Part shown: positions 54,535 to 63,487 of the stretch, piece by piece | Layout: every line of letters starts with the position of its first letter | Position numbering within the stretch: the stretch's first letter is position 1 | Assembly: GCF_000758725.1 (NCBI RefSeq) | Contig: NZ_CP009428.1 | Coordinates: forward strand, 3,472,001 to 3,536,000 | Direction: 5' to 3' | DNA: 64,000 nucleotides | Source of the DNA: Paenibacillus odorifer | GTDB taxonomy: Bacteria; Bacillota; Bacilli; Paenibacillales; Paenibacillaceae | The notes under the pieces: generated by a model | Seen by the model: only the letters and a program-made list of their open reading frames with translations | What the model was told of the DNA's origin: nothing | Database searches by the model: none | Made by a program: the position numbers and the translations under genes

Positions 54535-54730
54535 ACTTCCTTTATTGTTATTTTTAATATGAACCTACTTATAATGACATGATTATTAAGGATTTGACAA
54601 TATTATTGCAAAAAAAAGTTGCGACTGTGCAGAGGCCAAATGTTTAAAGATCAACTCATTTAATATGGGTTGATTTTTTTATGTCCTACATGAAATAAAT
54701 CAAATTAAGACTATTAATTTAAAAAGATTA

Positions 54731-54756
54731 TGCTATAATCGTAATTATTACGATTA
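54731..54756 (+). promoter_or_regulatory. Zur box on an extended -10 promoter
   Basis: AATCGTAATTATTACGATT (54737-54755) is a perfect 9-1-9 palindrome; one more base pair on each side also matches. It contains the Bacillus Zur core TCGTAATNATTACGA exactly. It overlaps TGCTATAAT (54731-54739), an extended -10 hexamer. Zinc-loaded Zur should block transcription of the ABC-methyltransferase operon. Confidence 0.85.
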
Positions 54757-54776
54757 AGATCTTGGAGTTGAATGCC

Positions 54777-55706
54777 ATCAATCGATACTTGTTGCAACGC
54801 TTATTGCAGCTCATCCCCGTGCTGCTCGGTATCTCTTGCATTACCTTTGCGCTGATGCACTTAACGCCAGGTGATCCAGCGGAGATCATGCTGCGTGCTG
54901 ACGGCATTAAACCCACGCAGGAAGCTGTTGAGGTGACCAGACTTGCACTTGGTCTGGATGGTCCTGTACATAAGCAATATTTTCATTGGTTGAACCGGGT
55001 GTCCCATCTCGATTTAGGCCTATCTTACAGCAGCGGTCGTCCAGTATTCACAGAGCTAATGAGTCGCTTTCCGGCAACTATACTGCTCAGTGCCTGTTCC
55101 GTATTGTCCGCTATTCTTATTGCCTTGCCTATAGGAGTGGGATCTGCACTAAATCCGGGTAAATTGCTTGATCGACTGGGAAGAGTATGTGCACTGCTCA
55201 GTGTTTCAATGCCGGGATACTGGCTAAGTCTGCTCCTAATTTATTATGGTGCGGTGAAGTTTAAGCTATTTCCTGTGATGGGAATGGATGGGGTATCCAG
55301 TGTCATTCTACCTGCCCTCACACTAGGATTTGGAATGGCAGGAGTCTACATCCGCTTGATTCGTTCCAGTCTTCTAGACGTTTTGGGCAAGCGGTACATC
55401 ACAGCAGCTAGAGCTAAGGGGCTGCAGGAATGGAGAATAATCATTCGGCATGCACTTCGTAATGCGCTTCTTCCGAGTCTTACCCTCCTTGGAGTTAACA
55501 TAGCGGGGCTATTGGGCGGTTCCGTTATTGTTGAAACTATATTTTCTTGGCCGGGAATCGGTAAGTATGCCATTGAGGCGATTTTTGCGAAAGACTATAT
55601 TGTCATTCAGGGTTACGTATTATGGATGGCTGTTGTCGTTGTCCTGATTAACTTGACAGTGGATTTATTACATCTGCTGCTGGATCCGCGAATCAGGCTG
55701 CGGTGA
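54777..55706 (+). CDS. Opp/Nik-type ABC importer permease 1 (NikB-like)
   Basis: This is an inner-membrane permease of about 310 residues with six helices. The NikB/OppB opening is RYLLQRLLQLIPVLLGISCI, and LTPGDPAEIMLRADGI and the EAA loop AARAKGLQEWRIIIRHALRN follow. No ATG/GTG/TTG suits the GGAG at 54764-54767. ATC at 54777, nine bases on, gives exactly the family N-terminus; TTG at 54762 or 54768 are weaker choices. It is first gene of a seven-gene operon under a Zur box. Likely cargo is a zinc chelate (metallophore) or metal-binding peptide. Confidence 0.88.
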   Translation: MNRYLLQRLLQLIPVLLGISCITFALMHLTPGDPAEIMLRADGIKPTQEAVEVTRLALGLDGPVHKQYFHWLNRVSHLDLGLSYSSGRPVFTELMSRFPATILLSACSVLSAILIALPIGVGSALNPGKLLDRLGRVCALLSVSMPGYWLSLLLIYYGAVKFKLFPVMGMDGVSSVILPALTLGFGMAGVYIRLIRSSLLDVLGKRYITAARAKGLQEWRIIIRHALRNALLPSLTLLGVNIAGLLGGSVIVETIFSWPGIGKYAIEAIFAKDYIVIQGYVLWMAVVVVLINLTVDLLHLLLDPRIRLR

Positions 55707-55729
55707 CGATTTAGAAGGAGCGGATTGTC

Positions 55730-56575
55730 ATATTTCGTATTAGCTTATTTAAGAATAAGGGATCAAGGTTAGGAGCGGGCATAGTACTTTTGTTCATATG
55801 CGTTGGAGTCTTTGCCCCATGGCTTTCACCTTCCGATCCGCTGCAGATTCACATGGAACACAAACTGGCTATGCCTTCCTGGCAATACCCGCTTGGTACG
55901 GATCATCTGGGACGCTGTGTCTTATCCCGATTAATCTATGGGACCCGAACCACCCTGAATTATTCGTTTATGGTGTTGATCGTTGTTTTTGCGATTAGCA
56001 TCCCTGTTGGTTTACTGGCTGGTTACGCTGGCGGCAAGATCGATCATTTGATTATGCGGATCATAGATATATTGCTTGCCTTTCCCAGCTTAATCCTATC
56101 CCTTGCGATTACAGCCATGCTAGGTCCCAGTATGAAGAATCTGCTAATCGCATTTGCTGCTGTCTGGTGGACGGGGTATGCCAGAGTGATACGCAGCATG
56201 GTCCTTCAAATCAAGGAAAGTGAATATATTACAGCGGCCAAAGCGTCAGGCACTTCTCATTTACAAATTATTTTCAGGCATATTCTGCTGAACGCAGCCC
56301 GGCCTATTCTGGTTCTTGCTTCTATGGAAGTGGGTACGATTATGCTCTCCATTGCGGGTTTGTCCTTTCTGGGTTTGGGAGCTCAGCCGCCTACACCGGA
56401 ATGGGGAGTAATGCTGAACGACAGCCGTGCCTATATTCAAACGGAGCCACGGTTGATGCTATTTCCGGGAATGATGATCATGCTGGCGGTTCTGGGCTTT
56501 AATCTGTTGGGAGATGGCTTGCGACAACCAGAGCGTGTTTTCGATTCTGCAGTGAAGTGGGGGGCCAGAACATGA
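55730..56575 (+). CDS. Opp/Nik-type ABC importer permease 2 (NikC-like)
   Basis: This is the partner permease (about 280 residues). It has VFAPWLSPSDPLQ, YPLGTDHLGRCVLSRLIYGT and the EAA loop AAKASGTSHLQIIFRHILLN. The first conventional start, TTG 55790, would remove the first helix and lacks a ribosome site. The coding frame is open from 55715 with AGAAGGAG at 55713-55720; the only nearby candidates are ATT 55724 (3 bases away) and ATA 55730 (9 bases away). The expected N-terminus FRISLFKNKGSRLGAGIVLL follows. The start is therefore non-canonical or altered. The stop overlaps the next ATG (ATGA). Confidence 0.85.
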   Translation: MFRISLFKNKGSRLGAGIVLLFICVGVFAPWLSPSDPLQIHMEHKLAMPSWQYPLGTDHLGRCVLSRLIYGTRTTLNYSFMVLIVVFAISIPVGLLAGYAGGKIDHLIMRIIDILLAFPSLILSLAITAMLGPSMKNLLIAFAAVWWTGYARVIRSMVLQIKESEYITAAKASGTSHLQIIFRHILLNAARPILVLASMEVGTIMLSIAGLSFLGLGAQPPTPEWGVMLNDSRAYIQTEPRLMLFPGMMIMLAVLGFNLLGDGLRQPERVFDSAVKWGART

Positions 56576-57357
56576 TGGCAGAGTCTCCACTGCTGAAGGT
56601 CAGTCATTTACGCACCTGCTTTCACACAGGCAGTTATAAAGTTACGGCAGTTGATGATGTCAGTATCGAGGTGAAATCCCGGCAGATTGTCGCACTTGTA
56701 GGCGAGAGCGGCAGCGGTAAAAGTGTTACGGCAATGTCCATATTAGGATTATTAGATTCTCCAGGCTTAGTTGAGAGTGGAGAAATCTGGCTTAAGGGTA
56801 ACAATCTTCGTGAGTGCTCCAGCCGTCAGTTACGGAAGCTTCGGGGAACAGAAATGGCCGTAATCTTTCAAGATCCTATGAACGCGCTGAATCCGGTACT
56901 TACTATTGGCAGGCAGATCACGGAGACGATTAAACTGCATAAGCGGGTGTCGGGAAAAGAAGCAAGATTACTTGCCATGAAGCAGATGGAGCAAGCAGGG
57001 CTCAGCGATCCTGAATTACTTTTCAATAAATATCCTTTTCAAATTAGCGGTGGTATGTGTCAAAGAGTAATGATTGCCATCGCACTGGTATCCGGTGCAA
57101 AATTATTAATTGCAGATGAGCCTACAACGGCATTGGATGTAACCATTCAAGCCCAGATTCTTAAAGAGCTGGACCGAATCAGATGGACGAACAATGTCGG
57201 CATCCTATTAATTACCCATGATCTAGGCGTTGTTGCGGAGCTTGCAGATTATGTATATGTGATGAAGTCCGGGAAGATCGTGGAATCAGGCAATGTGTTT
57301 GAACTCTTTTCTAATCCCGTGCATCCCTATACTCAATACTTAATGGAGTGCAGATAA
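56572..57357 (+). CDS. Opp/Nik-type ABC importer ATPase 1 (NikD/OppD-like)
   Basis: This is an ATPase of about 261 residues. It has Walker A GESGSGKSVTA, Q-loop VIFQDPMNALNP, signature ISGGMCQRV and Walker B LLIADEPTTALD, and ends with the oligopeptide-type HPYTQYLME. ATG 56572 overlaps the previous TGA, so translation is coupled. The signature reads GGMCQ rather than the usual GGMRQ. It pairs with the next ATPase to power the importer. Confidence 0.92.
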   Translation: MMAESPLLKVSHLRTCFHTGSYKVTAVDDVSIEVKSRQIVALVGESGSGKSVTAMSILGLLDSPGLVESGEIWLKGNNLRECSSRQLRKLRGTEMAVIFQDPMNALNPVLTIGRQITETIKLHKRVSGKEARLLAMKQMEQAGLSDPELLFNKYPFQISGGMCQRVMIAIALVSGAKLLIADEPTTALDVTIQAQILKELDRIRWTNNVGILLITHDLGVVAELADYVYVMKSGKIVESGNVFELFSNPVHPYTQYLMECR

Positions 57358-57385
57358 CAACGGTAATATTACATTTTTCAGGGAC

Positions 57386-58243
57386 GTGGTGATCTTGAAG
57401 TTATTGGAAGCGGTAAGCCTGAACAAGAAATATGGGATGGAAAGGGGGTGGTTCACACGTAATGCCAGAAGTGTTCATGCCGTCAACAACCTGTCTCTCA
57501 GTCTGGAGAGCGGCGAAACCCTTGGATTAGTGGGGGAAAGTGGCTGTGGTAAGAGCACTTTGGCCAGACTTCTTCTGGGACTGGAGAAACCATCCTCCGG
57601 AAGAGTTATGTACCGGAACGAGGATTATACGGACTGGAGCTTCAGCGAAATGCGCATGATCCGCAGGAAGATGCAGATGGTGTTTCAGAACAGTCTGGCT
57701 TCATTTAATCCGTTGTTTACGGTAGAGCAGATTATCGGGGAGCCTCTTCGAAACTATGGAGAGAGGAAGGCTGGAGCCCGCAGGGTTACGGTAGCAGACA
57801 CACTTGAGCTTGTGGGACTTGAACGGCAGCATATTCACCGCTATCCGCATGAACTCAGCGGTGGACAGCAGCAAAGGGTCGGAATTGCACGAGCGATCAC
57901 CTTGCGGCCGGAGCTGATTATCTGTGATGAACCTTTCTCGAGTCTCGATGTCACCCTGCGAAAGCAAATGATGGATCTGCTGCAGGAGTTGAAGCATGAG
58001 CTGGGATTATCCTATGTATTCATTACACATGACTTGTCAGTTGTAAATCGTTTTTGCGACAGTGTGGCAGTGATGTGTCAAGGGGAAATAGTAGAGAAGC
58101 AATCAGGTGCAACTATGTTGCAGCAAGCAGACCACCCTTATACAAGAACATTACTCTCTTCGGTACCCGTGCAGGACCCCCGCTTAAGGAAGAAGAGACT
58201 GGGCACAGAGTGGCAACCCAGCCATTCCTATGATGTTAAGTAG
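57386..58243 (+). CDS. Opp/Nik-type ABC importer ATPase 2 (NikE/OppF-like)
   Basis: This is a 285-residue ATPase. It has Walker A GESGCGKSTLA, Q-loop MVFQNSLASFNP, signature LSGGQQQRV, Walker B LIICDEPFSSLD and HPYTRTLLSSVP near the end. The start is uncertain among GTG 57386, GTG 57389 and TTG 57395. The loop after the first strands (GWFTRNARSVHAVNN) is OppF-like. It completes a two-permease, two-ATPase importer. Confidence 0.92.
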   Translation: MVILKLLEAVSLNKKYGMERGWFTRNARSVHAVNNLSLSLESGETLGLVGESGCGKSTLARLLLGLEKPSSGRVMYRNEDYTDWSFSEMRMIRRKMQMVFQNSLASFNPLFTVEQIIGEPLRNYGERKAGARRVTVADTLELVGLERQHIHRYPHELSGGQQQRVGIARAITLRPELIICDEPFSSLDVTLRKQMMDLLQELKHELGLSYVFITHDLSVVNRFCDSVAVMCQGEIVEKQSGATMLQQADHPYTRTLLSSVPVQDPRLRKKRLGTEWQPSHSYDVK

Positions 58244-58261
58244 AGAAAGGATGTACCAAGA

Positions 58262-59935
58262 ATGAGAACGAACCTTAAGACAAAAAGCCTATTATCAAAA
58301 TCGTTATTCTTTATGCTTCTTGTGGTAGTTATGGTGATATCAGGTTGCGGTAACAGTAATAACAGCAATTCTACGGCTAGAGCCAATAATACCGCCAATA
58401 ATGAAGCTGCACAAGGATCTGAAGCTCAGGACAAGACAGTCACTGTTGCTATATCGTCCGATGCCGGTATAGACCGATTGGATGCCGGTGCCTATGATGG
58501 TTCGATGAATGTGCACGCGATGATATATGAGGGATTAGTGGAGTATAGTGAAAAAGGCGAAATACTGCCGTCGCTTGCGGAGTCTTGGGATATTTCAGAA
58601 GATGGGAAAGTATATACGTTCCATCTTCGCCATGACGTCAAATTCTCTGACGGTACGGAGTTTAATGCTGATGCGGTTAAATTCTCCTTCGAACGCTGGA
58701 TTAAGGATCCAGCCAATTCGTTAAATGTGGCGACTGCGATGCAATCCCTTGTTGTTGTGGACGAACATACGATTACAATGACATTCAACAAAGCGTATTA
58801 TCCCTTCTTAACCGAGTTATCCTTTGCAAGACCGGTCCGAATTATCAGCCCTTCCGCTGTGGAACCCACAGGAGATATTACGGGTAAATTCATCAAAGCG
58901 ATTGGAACTGGCGCATGGATGGCTGAGAGCTACAAAACAGATCAGGAAGCCGTACTCGTCAGAAATCCGAATTATTGGGGAGAAATGCCGAAGCTGTCGA
59001 AAATTATTTTAAAGGTAATCCCTGATCCACAGTCCAGAGTACTAGCGCTGCAAGCGGGAGATGTTGACATTGCCGGGGGACAAATGGGAAAGATTCCGGT
59101 CGAAAGCGTGCCAGTGATTGAAGCGGATTCTTCGCTGACCTTGCAAAAAGCACAAGGAACAAACTCTCATTTCATGATCTTTAACTACAAAACGCCCGCA
59201 CTTCAAGATCTGAATGTGCGCAAAGCTATCAATTTGGCAATTAATAAAAAAAGCATTGTCGATGATCTTATGGACGGTATCGGCAGTGAAGCCCAAGGTC
59301 TGTTCCCGTTGACGGTTCCTTATGTGACGGAATCCAATAATACCTGGTACGGCTTCGATCCGCTGGAAGCGAAGCAGCTGCTAGCAACTGCCGGTTACAC
59401 GGATTCGGACGGAGATGGAATGGTACAGAAGGACGGAGCGCAGCTTGAGCTTAATTTCGTGCTGCAGCAGGCTGAGTATCCCGAATGGAAGTCCATCAGT
59501 GAACTGGTTCAGTCTGAGTTAAAGGAGATTGGCATTAGAGTGAATCTTCAGGTTCTTGAACCGAATGCCTATTACGATGCCTTATGGACAAGCAAAGCCT
59601 ATGATCTAATTATGTACCGGACTTATGACGATGCCTATAATCCGCATGCATTCTTGCTCTCCTTATTTCATAAAACAGCTGATGCATCTGCTGTGGTATG
59701 GTCTGATCCTGCACTAGAATCTCAAATTGACACAGCAGTAGGAACAACCGATATTCAGGAACGTCAGACCGCATATGACTCCATTTTTTCCAAATTGTAT
59801 CAGGAGGCTATGTTTGCAGCTATTTATTTCCCTGACGATATCTTGGCAGTAAATAATAGAGTGACTGGATTTAAACCGGGGTACTCCACCTTTATGCCGG
59901 TCTTCTGGAATCTACTCGACATAGGAGAAAAATGA
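58262..59935 (+). CDS. Opp/Nik/Cnt-type substrate-binding lipoprotein
   Basis: This 557-residue class V (SBP_bac_5) binding protein has a signal peptide ending ISGC (lipidated Cys). GLVEYSEKGEILPSLAESWD, HDVKFSDGTEFNADAVKFSF and VRKAINLAINKKSIVDDLMD are standard for this family. NikA, CntA and OppA share it, and Zur control favours a zinc complex here over nickel or nutrition peptides. Its stop overlaps the next gene's ATG, so it is coupled to the methyltransferases. Confidence 0.92.
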   Translation: MRTNLKTKSLLSKSLFFMLLVVVMVISGCGNSNNSNSTARANNTANNEAAQGSEAQDKTVTVAISSDAGIDRLDAGAYDGSMNVHAMIYEGLVEYSEKGEILPSLAESWDISEDGKVYTFHLRHDVKFSDGTEFNADAVKFSFERWIKDPANSLNVATAMQSLVVVDEHTITMTFNKAYYPFLTELSFARPVRIISPSAVEPTGDITGKFIKAIGTGAWMAESYKTDQEAVLVRNPNYWGEMPKLSKIILKVIPDPQSRVLALQAGDVDIAGGQMGKIPVESVPVIEADSSLTLQKAQGTNSHFMIFNYKTPALQDLNVRKAINLAINKKSIVDDLMDGIGSEAQGLFPLTVPYVTESNNTWYGFDPLEAKQLLATAGYTDSDGDGMVQKDGAQLELNFVLQQAEYPEWKSISELVQSELKEIGIRVNLQVLEPNAYYDALWTSKAYDLIMYRTYDDAYNPHAFLLSLFHKTADASAVVWSDPALESQIDTAVGTTDIQERQTAYDSIFSKLYQEAMFAAIYFPDDILAVNNRVTGFKPGYSTFMPVFWNLLDIGEK

Positions 59936-60687
59936 TGTTAAAAGAGATTTCGAAATACTGGACATCAAGCTCGGAGAGTTATGACAAAGTCATACAGACT
60001 CAATTCCGCAGTAAAAAAACTATAAACCTCTGGAAACAACTGCTTATTAAAGGGTTGGGAACAACTCCCCAGCAAAAGGTGCTGGATGTGGGAACAGGAC
60101 CTGGCTTTTTCTCCATACTCTTATCACAGATGGGTCATCTGCCTACAGCGGTGGATGCCTCTCAGGGAATGATAGATAGAGCTTCACGAAATTTTGAGAG
60201 TTATGGATACAAAGTTCCAGCTTATGTCGCTGATGCTGCCGACTTGCATATGGAGCTAGAGAATAGCTTTGATGCAGTGGTCTGCAGGGATGTAGTATGG
60301 ACGCTGCCTGATCCACAGAGGGCTTATGCTGAATGGTACCGGATTCTAAAACCGGGCGGGACTCTGATTATTTTTGACGGCAACTATTTATATAAAGAGA
60401 GCAAGACTGTATTCCGTAAACTTTGGTATGCTTTGTCCTGGACGCTGATTCTGCTCACAGAACAAAGAATCCGCCAGCGAAGCAGTCAAGATAAAAGCCT
60501 GCTAAGCGAGTTGCCATTTGTTAATGTATTACGGCCTGAAGCTGACGAGACAGCGCTGAAACAGGCCGGGTTCCGAACCATAGATGTTCACCGAAACTTT
60601 ATCCCTGCCCGTGCGATGCCGCTAGATTATTTGAAATACGGTTACCAGAATGTAAACCGGTTCATGATACTTGCCAAGAAGGAGTGA
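59932..60687 (+). CDS. Class I SAM-dependent methyltransferase (first of two paralogues)
   Basis: This is a 251-residue enzyme. It has motif I VLDVGTGPGFFSILLSQMGH, AVDASQGMIDRAS, VCRDVVWTLPDPQRAYAEWY and RILKPGGTLIIFDGNYLY. It begins inside the stop of the binding protein (ATGATG at 59932). The next gene is a clear paralogue. Methyltransferases of this type recur beside Nik/Opp-like metal importers; they may methylate a metallophore or its precursor. The target is unproven. Confidence 0.9.
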   Translation: MMLKEISKYWTSSSESYDKVIQTQFRSKKTINLWKQLLIKGLGTTPQQKVLDVGTGPGFFSILLSQMGHLPTAVDASQGMIDRASRNFESYGYKVPAYVADAADLHMELENSFDAVVCRDVVWTLPDPQRAYAEWYRILKPGGTLIIFDGNYLYKESKTVFRKLWYALSWTLILLTEQRIRQRSSQDKSLLSELPFVNVLRPEADETALKQAGFRTIDVHRNFIPARAMPLDYLKYGYQNVNRFMILAKKE

Positions 60688-60694
60688 ATGATAA

Positions 60695-61444
60695 ATGGGT
60701 ATACAACAAGAGGTGGAAATGTATTGGGAAGGCGAAGCTGAGCTGTACAGCGAAGGCATTCAGAAGGAACTGAACGGATTCCAGCGGGAGGCCTGGCTGA
60801 AGCTTATCCTCGCTAACGCACCACAGAAGGAAAGATTGCAGGTTCTAGATATTGGCTGCGGGCCTGGCTTCTTCTCTGTGATTCTCTCAAGTGCCGGGCA
60901 TCTGGTTACTGCGATCGATTGTACCGACAATATGCTGGAAGAAGCACGTTCCCACTCCAGTCGGGAAGGTGTCACCGTTACTTTCCGCAAGATGGATTCG
61001 CACAAGCTTGACTTTGCTGCGGAAAATTTCGATCTGATCGTGTGCCGCAATGTTACCTGGAGCCTTACCGATCCGCAGTCAGCTTACAAAGAGTGGAAAA
61101 GAGTACTTAAGCCTGGGGGACGGCTACTGGTTTTTGATGCCAACTGGAATCGCCATCTCTGGGACGAAGAGATGCAGCAAAAGCGAGTAGAGGATCAGAA
61201 AGTCTATGTAGATAAGGGCTTTGGTGAGCTCCCGCATCATAAGGACATAGAGGAGACAGACCGTCTGAGTCTTGTATTGCCACTGACCAGAGAGTGGCGT
61301 CCCGAATGGGATATACGGACTCTCAAGGAAGAAGGATTCACCACTATTTTTGCTGAAGAGAATTTGAACGCCAAAGTACTGGATGAGAAACAGCAAGTCT
61401 TAAACCGGTCAACACCGATGTTCATGATTTGTGCTGAAAAATAA
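60695..61444 (+). CDS. Class I SAM-dependent methyltransferase (second paralogue)
   Basis: This 249-residue enzyme is collinear with the preceding one: VLDIGCGPGFFSVILSSAGH, AIDCTDNMLEEARSHS, VCRNVTWSLTDPQSAYKEWK and RVLKPGGRLLVFDANWNRHL. AAGGAGTGA precedes the ATG, 7 bases after the first methyltransferase stop. It is the last gene of the Zur operon, before a strong terminator. The two enzymes differ most in their C-terminal third, the usual acceptor-binding part, so they may act on different substrates. Confidence 0.9.
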   Translation: MGIQQEVEMYWEGEAELYSEGIQKELNGFQREAWLKLILANAPQKERLQVLDIGCGPGFFSVILSSAGHLVTAIDCTDNMLEEARSHSSREGVTVTFRKMDSHKLDFAAENFDLIVCRNVTWSLTDPQSAYKEWKRVLKPGGRLLVFDANWNRHLWDEEMQQKRVEDQKVYVDKGFGELPHHKDIEETDRLSLVLPLTREWRPEWDIRTLKEEGFTTIFAEENLNAKVLDEKQQVLNRSTPMFMICAEK

Positions 61445-61485
61445 TATAATAGTGAGAACCTACACATAATTAAATGAAGTAACAA

Positions 61486-61527
61486 TAAAAAGCAGCGATC
61501 CTCTAAATGAGAGGCGCTGCTTTTTGA
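61486..61527 (+). terminator. Terminator of the Zur operon
   Basis: AAAAGCAGCG, CCTCT pair with AGAGG, CGCTGCTTTTT (small internal bulge). Confidence 0.88.
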
Positions 61528-61705
61528 GTAAAGGACAAGAACATTATTTCATTTCCGATTTGATGTTGATCTAAAACCTCTTTTTTGGCTTGTTCATATT
61601 CCGTTCATATTGTCGTCACGAAGAGTACATCTTGATTGATTACACTTTGAATATGTCGTCAAGGCGGCACTTCAGATACAGGGACAAGGAAGGGAAGAGA
61701 TCAAC

Positions 61706-62689
61706 GTGGCAAATAAGGTGGAAATAAAAACAACTGGGACTAAGAGCCACAAGAAACGGAACCTATGGTTAAAAATAATCGGAGGTATTGTAGGGGCGCT
61801 AGTGTTGTTCATGGGCATCGTTTTTATCGTTGATGCAATCAGCGACGGGGTAGAGAAAAAGAAAATCGAATCGTATGGCCAGTATGTCAATGTGGATGGG
61901 AAAAAGATGAATGTGCTTATTCAAGGCAGCGGAGAACAAACGGTTGTACTCCTACCAGGACAAGGAACCCCGACACCTGCACTTGATTTCAAATTGCTGA
62001 TCGATGAGATTACCCCTAATTACAAAGTCGTGGTGGTCGAGCCTTTCGGTTATGGTTTGAGCGATGAAACCGAGAAGGAAAGAACGACTGAGAATATAGT
62101 AAGTGAGGTTCACGAAGCTTTGCAGCAACTGGGTGTAGACCGTTACATTCTAATGGGACATTCCATCGCGGGACTATACGGAGCGACCTATGTGAACACA
62201 TATCCGGATGAAGTTCTTGCTTTTGTCGGCATCGATAGCAGCGTTCCCAATCAACCCGGAATGGATGTCAAATTACCTTTGAAAGCCATGCAATTTCTTC
62301 AAAAATCAGGTCTAATGAGATTGGTCCAAAAAGTGAGCGGAGATCCGTATGAATCGCTTGCATTCGATGAGCATACCAAAGAACAAATGCGTTTGATTTC
62401 GAATCAAGTCGCGACCAATCCAACGTTGATGAATGAACTGAGCCACCTCGGTTCCAATTTCAAAAATGGAGAAAAAATCACAATGCCAAATGACTTGCCG
62501 TTGCTTCTCTTCGTTCAATCGAATAACGAGCACAATAAACAGTGGATTCCGCTGCATGAGGAGCAAGTCAAACAATCCGCACAGGGCAAAATGATCCCAA
62601 TGGAAGGTTCACATTATCTGCATCATACAAAATATAAAGAAATCGCTGAGGCATTCAAAGAGTACATGAAACAAATTCAAATTCAATAG
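61706..62689 (+). CDS. Membrane-anchored alpha/beta hydrolase
   Basis: This is a 327-residue protein with a basic N-terminus, one membrane helix (IIGGIVGALVLFMGIVFIVD, about 25-45) and an extracytoplasmic alpha/beta hydrolase domain. The oxyanion region is VVLLPGQGTPTPALDF, the nucleophile elbow is GHSIAG (Ser about 153), and the His is likely in GSHYLHHTKY near the end. The start is GTG 61706 behind AAGGAAGGGAAG. It is convergent with a TetR gene 80 bases away. The substrate is unknown. Confidence 0.88.
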   Translation: MANKVEIKTTGTKSHKKRNLWLKIIGGIVGALVLFMGIVFIVDAISDGVEKKKIESYGQYVNVDGKKMNVLIQGSGEQTVVLLPGQGTPTPALDFKLLIDEITPNYKVVVVEPFGYGLSDETEKERTTENIVSEVHEALQQLGVDRYILMGHSIAGLYGATYVNTYPDEVLAFVGIDSSVPNQPGMDVKLPLKAMQFLQKSGLMRLVQKVSGDPYESLAFDEHTKEQMRLISNQVATNPTLMNELSHLGSNFKNGEKITMPNDLPLLLFVQSNNEHNKQWIPLHEEQVKQSAQGKMIPMEGSHYLHHTKYKEIAEAFKEYMKQIQIQ

Positions 62690-62771
62690 TAGGGTTGATA
62701 ATTAAACTGCGGAGCCGAACTTGGTTCCGTGGTTTCTTTGTTTTTTTATTTATAAACACGATTTTTAAACC

Positions 62772-63407
62772 TTATTCCTGGGACATTGGAGTATGGTATA
62801 CCTCAAGACAAATTTTGGTCATTTCGTCAATGGATTTTGCAAAGTCTGATTGTATCCATTTAAGGAGAACATTATAGAGGGCCCCTGCTTTAAAGTATAT
62901 TCGGTACACATTCTCGTCGCTTTTGTCATGAGCAGTAGAAAGCATCATTTCATTCAAGCAATCCAGAATTACATGATCAAATTTTGCACTTTGAAGTGCT
63001 TTGTAGATGTTCCGCTGCTGAAAAATAACTTCAAAAAGCACTTTGATAAATTTTTGAGGTTCTTTAGCTTTGCCTGTTAATTCATTGGTGTAAGGTAAGA
63101 GTTTTTGATTAATTTCGAAAATAAGCGAATCGACCAAATCCACCAGGATCTCTTGCTTGGAGGAATAGTTGTTGTAATAGGCCGTTCGAGAAACCCCTGC
63201 GCGTTTCACAATATCGGTGATGGTGATTTTACTAAAAGACTGTTCCTGGATCAAGAAGACTAATGCCGTGCAGATGGCTTCTCTTGTCAAACGGTTAGTT
63301 TCTTTATTGGAACGATGCTGAGAGGTATTTGGACTGTATAATTCATGATTTGAGATGACATTTTCCCTCCGTTTGTACATTCTGATGTTCGTTTCATTGT
63401 TTTTCAT
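62772..63407 (-). CDS. TetR-family transcriptional regulator
   Basis: The TetR HTH is clear (FSKITITDIVKRAGVSRTAY followed by YNNYSSKQEIL), with a helical C-terminal domain of the TetR_C_7-like group. The start is uncertain. The frame opens at 63440, but an operator-like dyad overlaps that codon. ATG 63407 is used here with weak GAAAAG ahead. A strong GGAGGG instead points to ATC at 63354-63356, eight bases on, which would give a normal 194-residue regulator. It is divergent from the membrane protein gene at the window edge and probably represses it. Confidence 0.85.
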   Translation of the reverse strand: MKNNETNIRMYKRRENVISNHELYSPNTSQHRSNKETNRLTREAICTALVFLIQEQSFSKITITDIVKRAGVSRTAYYNNYSSKQEILVDLVDSLIFEINQKLLPYTNELTGKAKEPQKFIKVLFEVIFQQRNIYKALQSAKFDHVILDCLNEMMLSTAHDKSDENVYRIYFKAGALYNVLLKWIQSDFAKSIDEMTKICLEVYHTPMSQE

Positions 63408-63437
63408 GAGTCTTTTCAATATGCTAAAACCATAAGG

Positions 63438-63453
63438 CATTACAAATGTAATG
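63438..63453. promoter_or_regulatory. TetR operator candidate
   Basis: CATTACA-AA-TGTAATG is a perfect 7-2-7 palindrome between the TetR gene and the divergent gene at 63488. Confidence 0.6.
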
Positions 63454-63487
63454 TCAAAATAATCGTTAGTTAAAATGGGAGGGCGTC

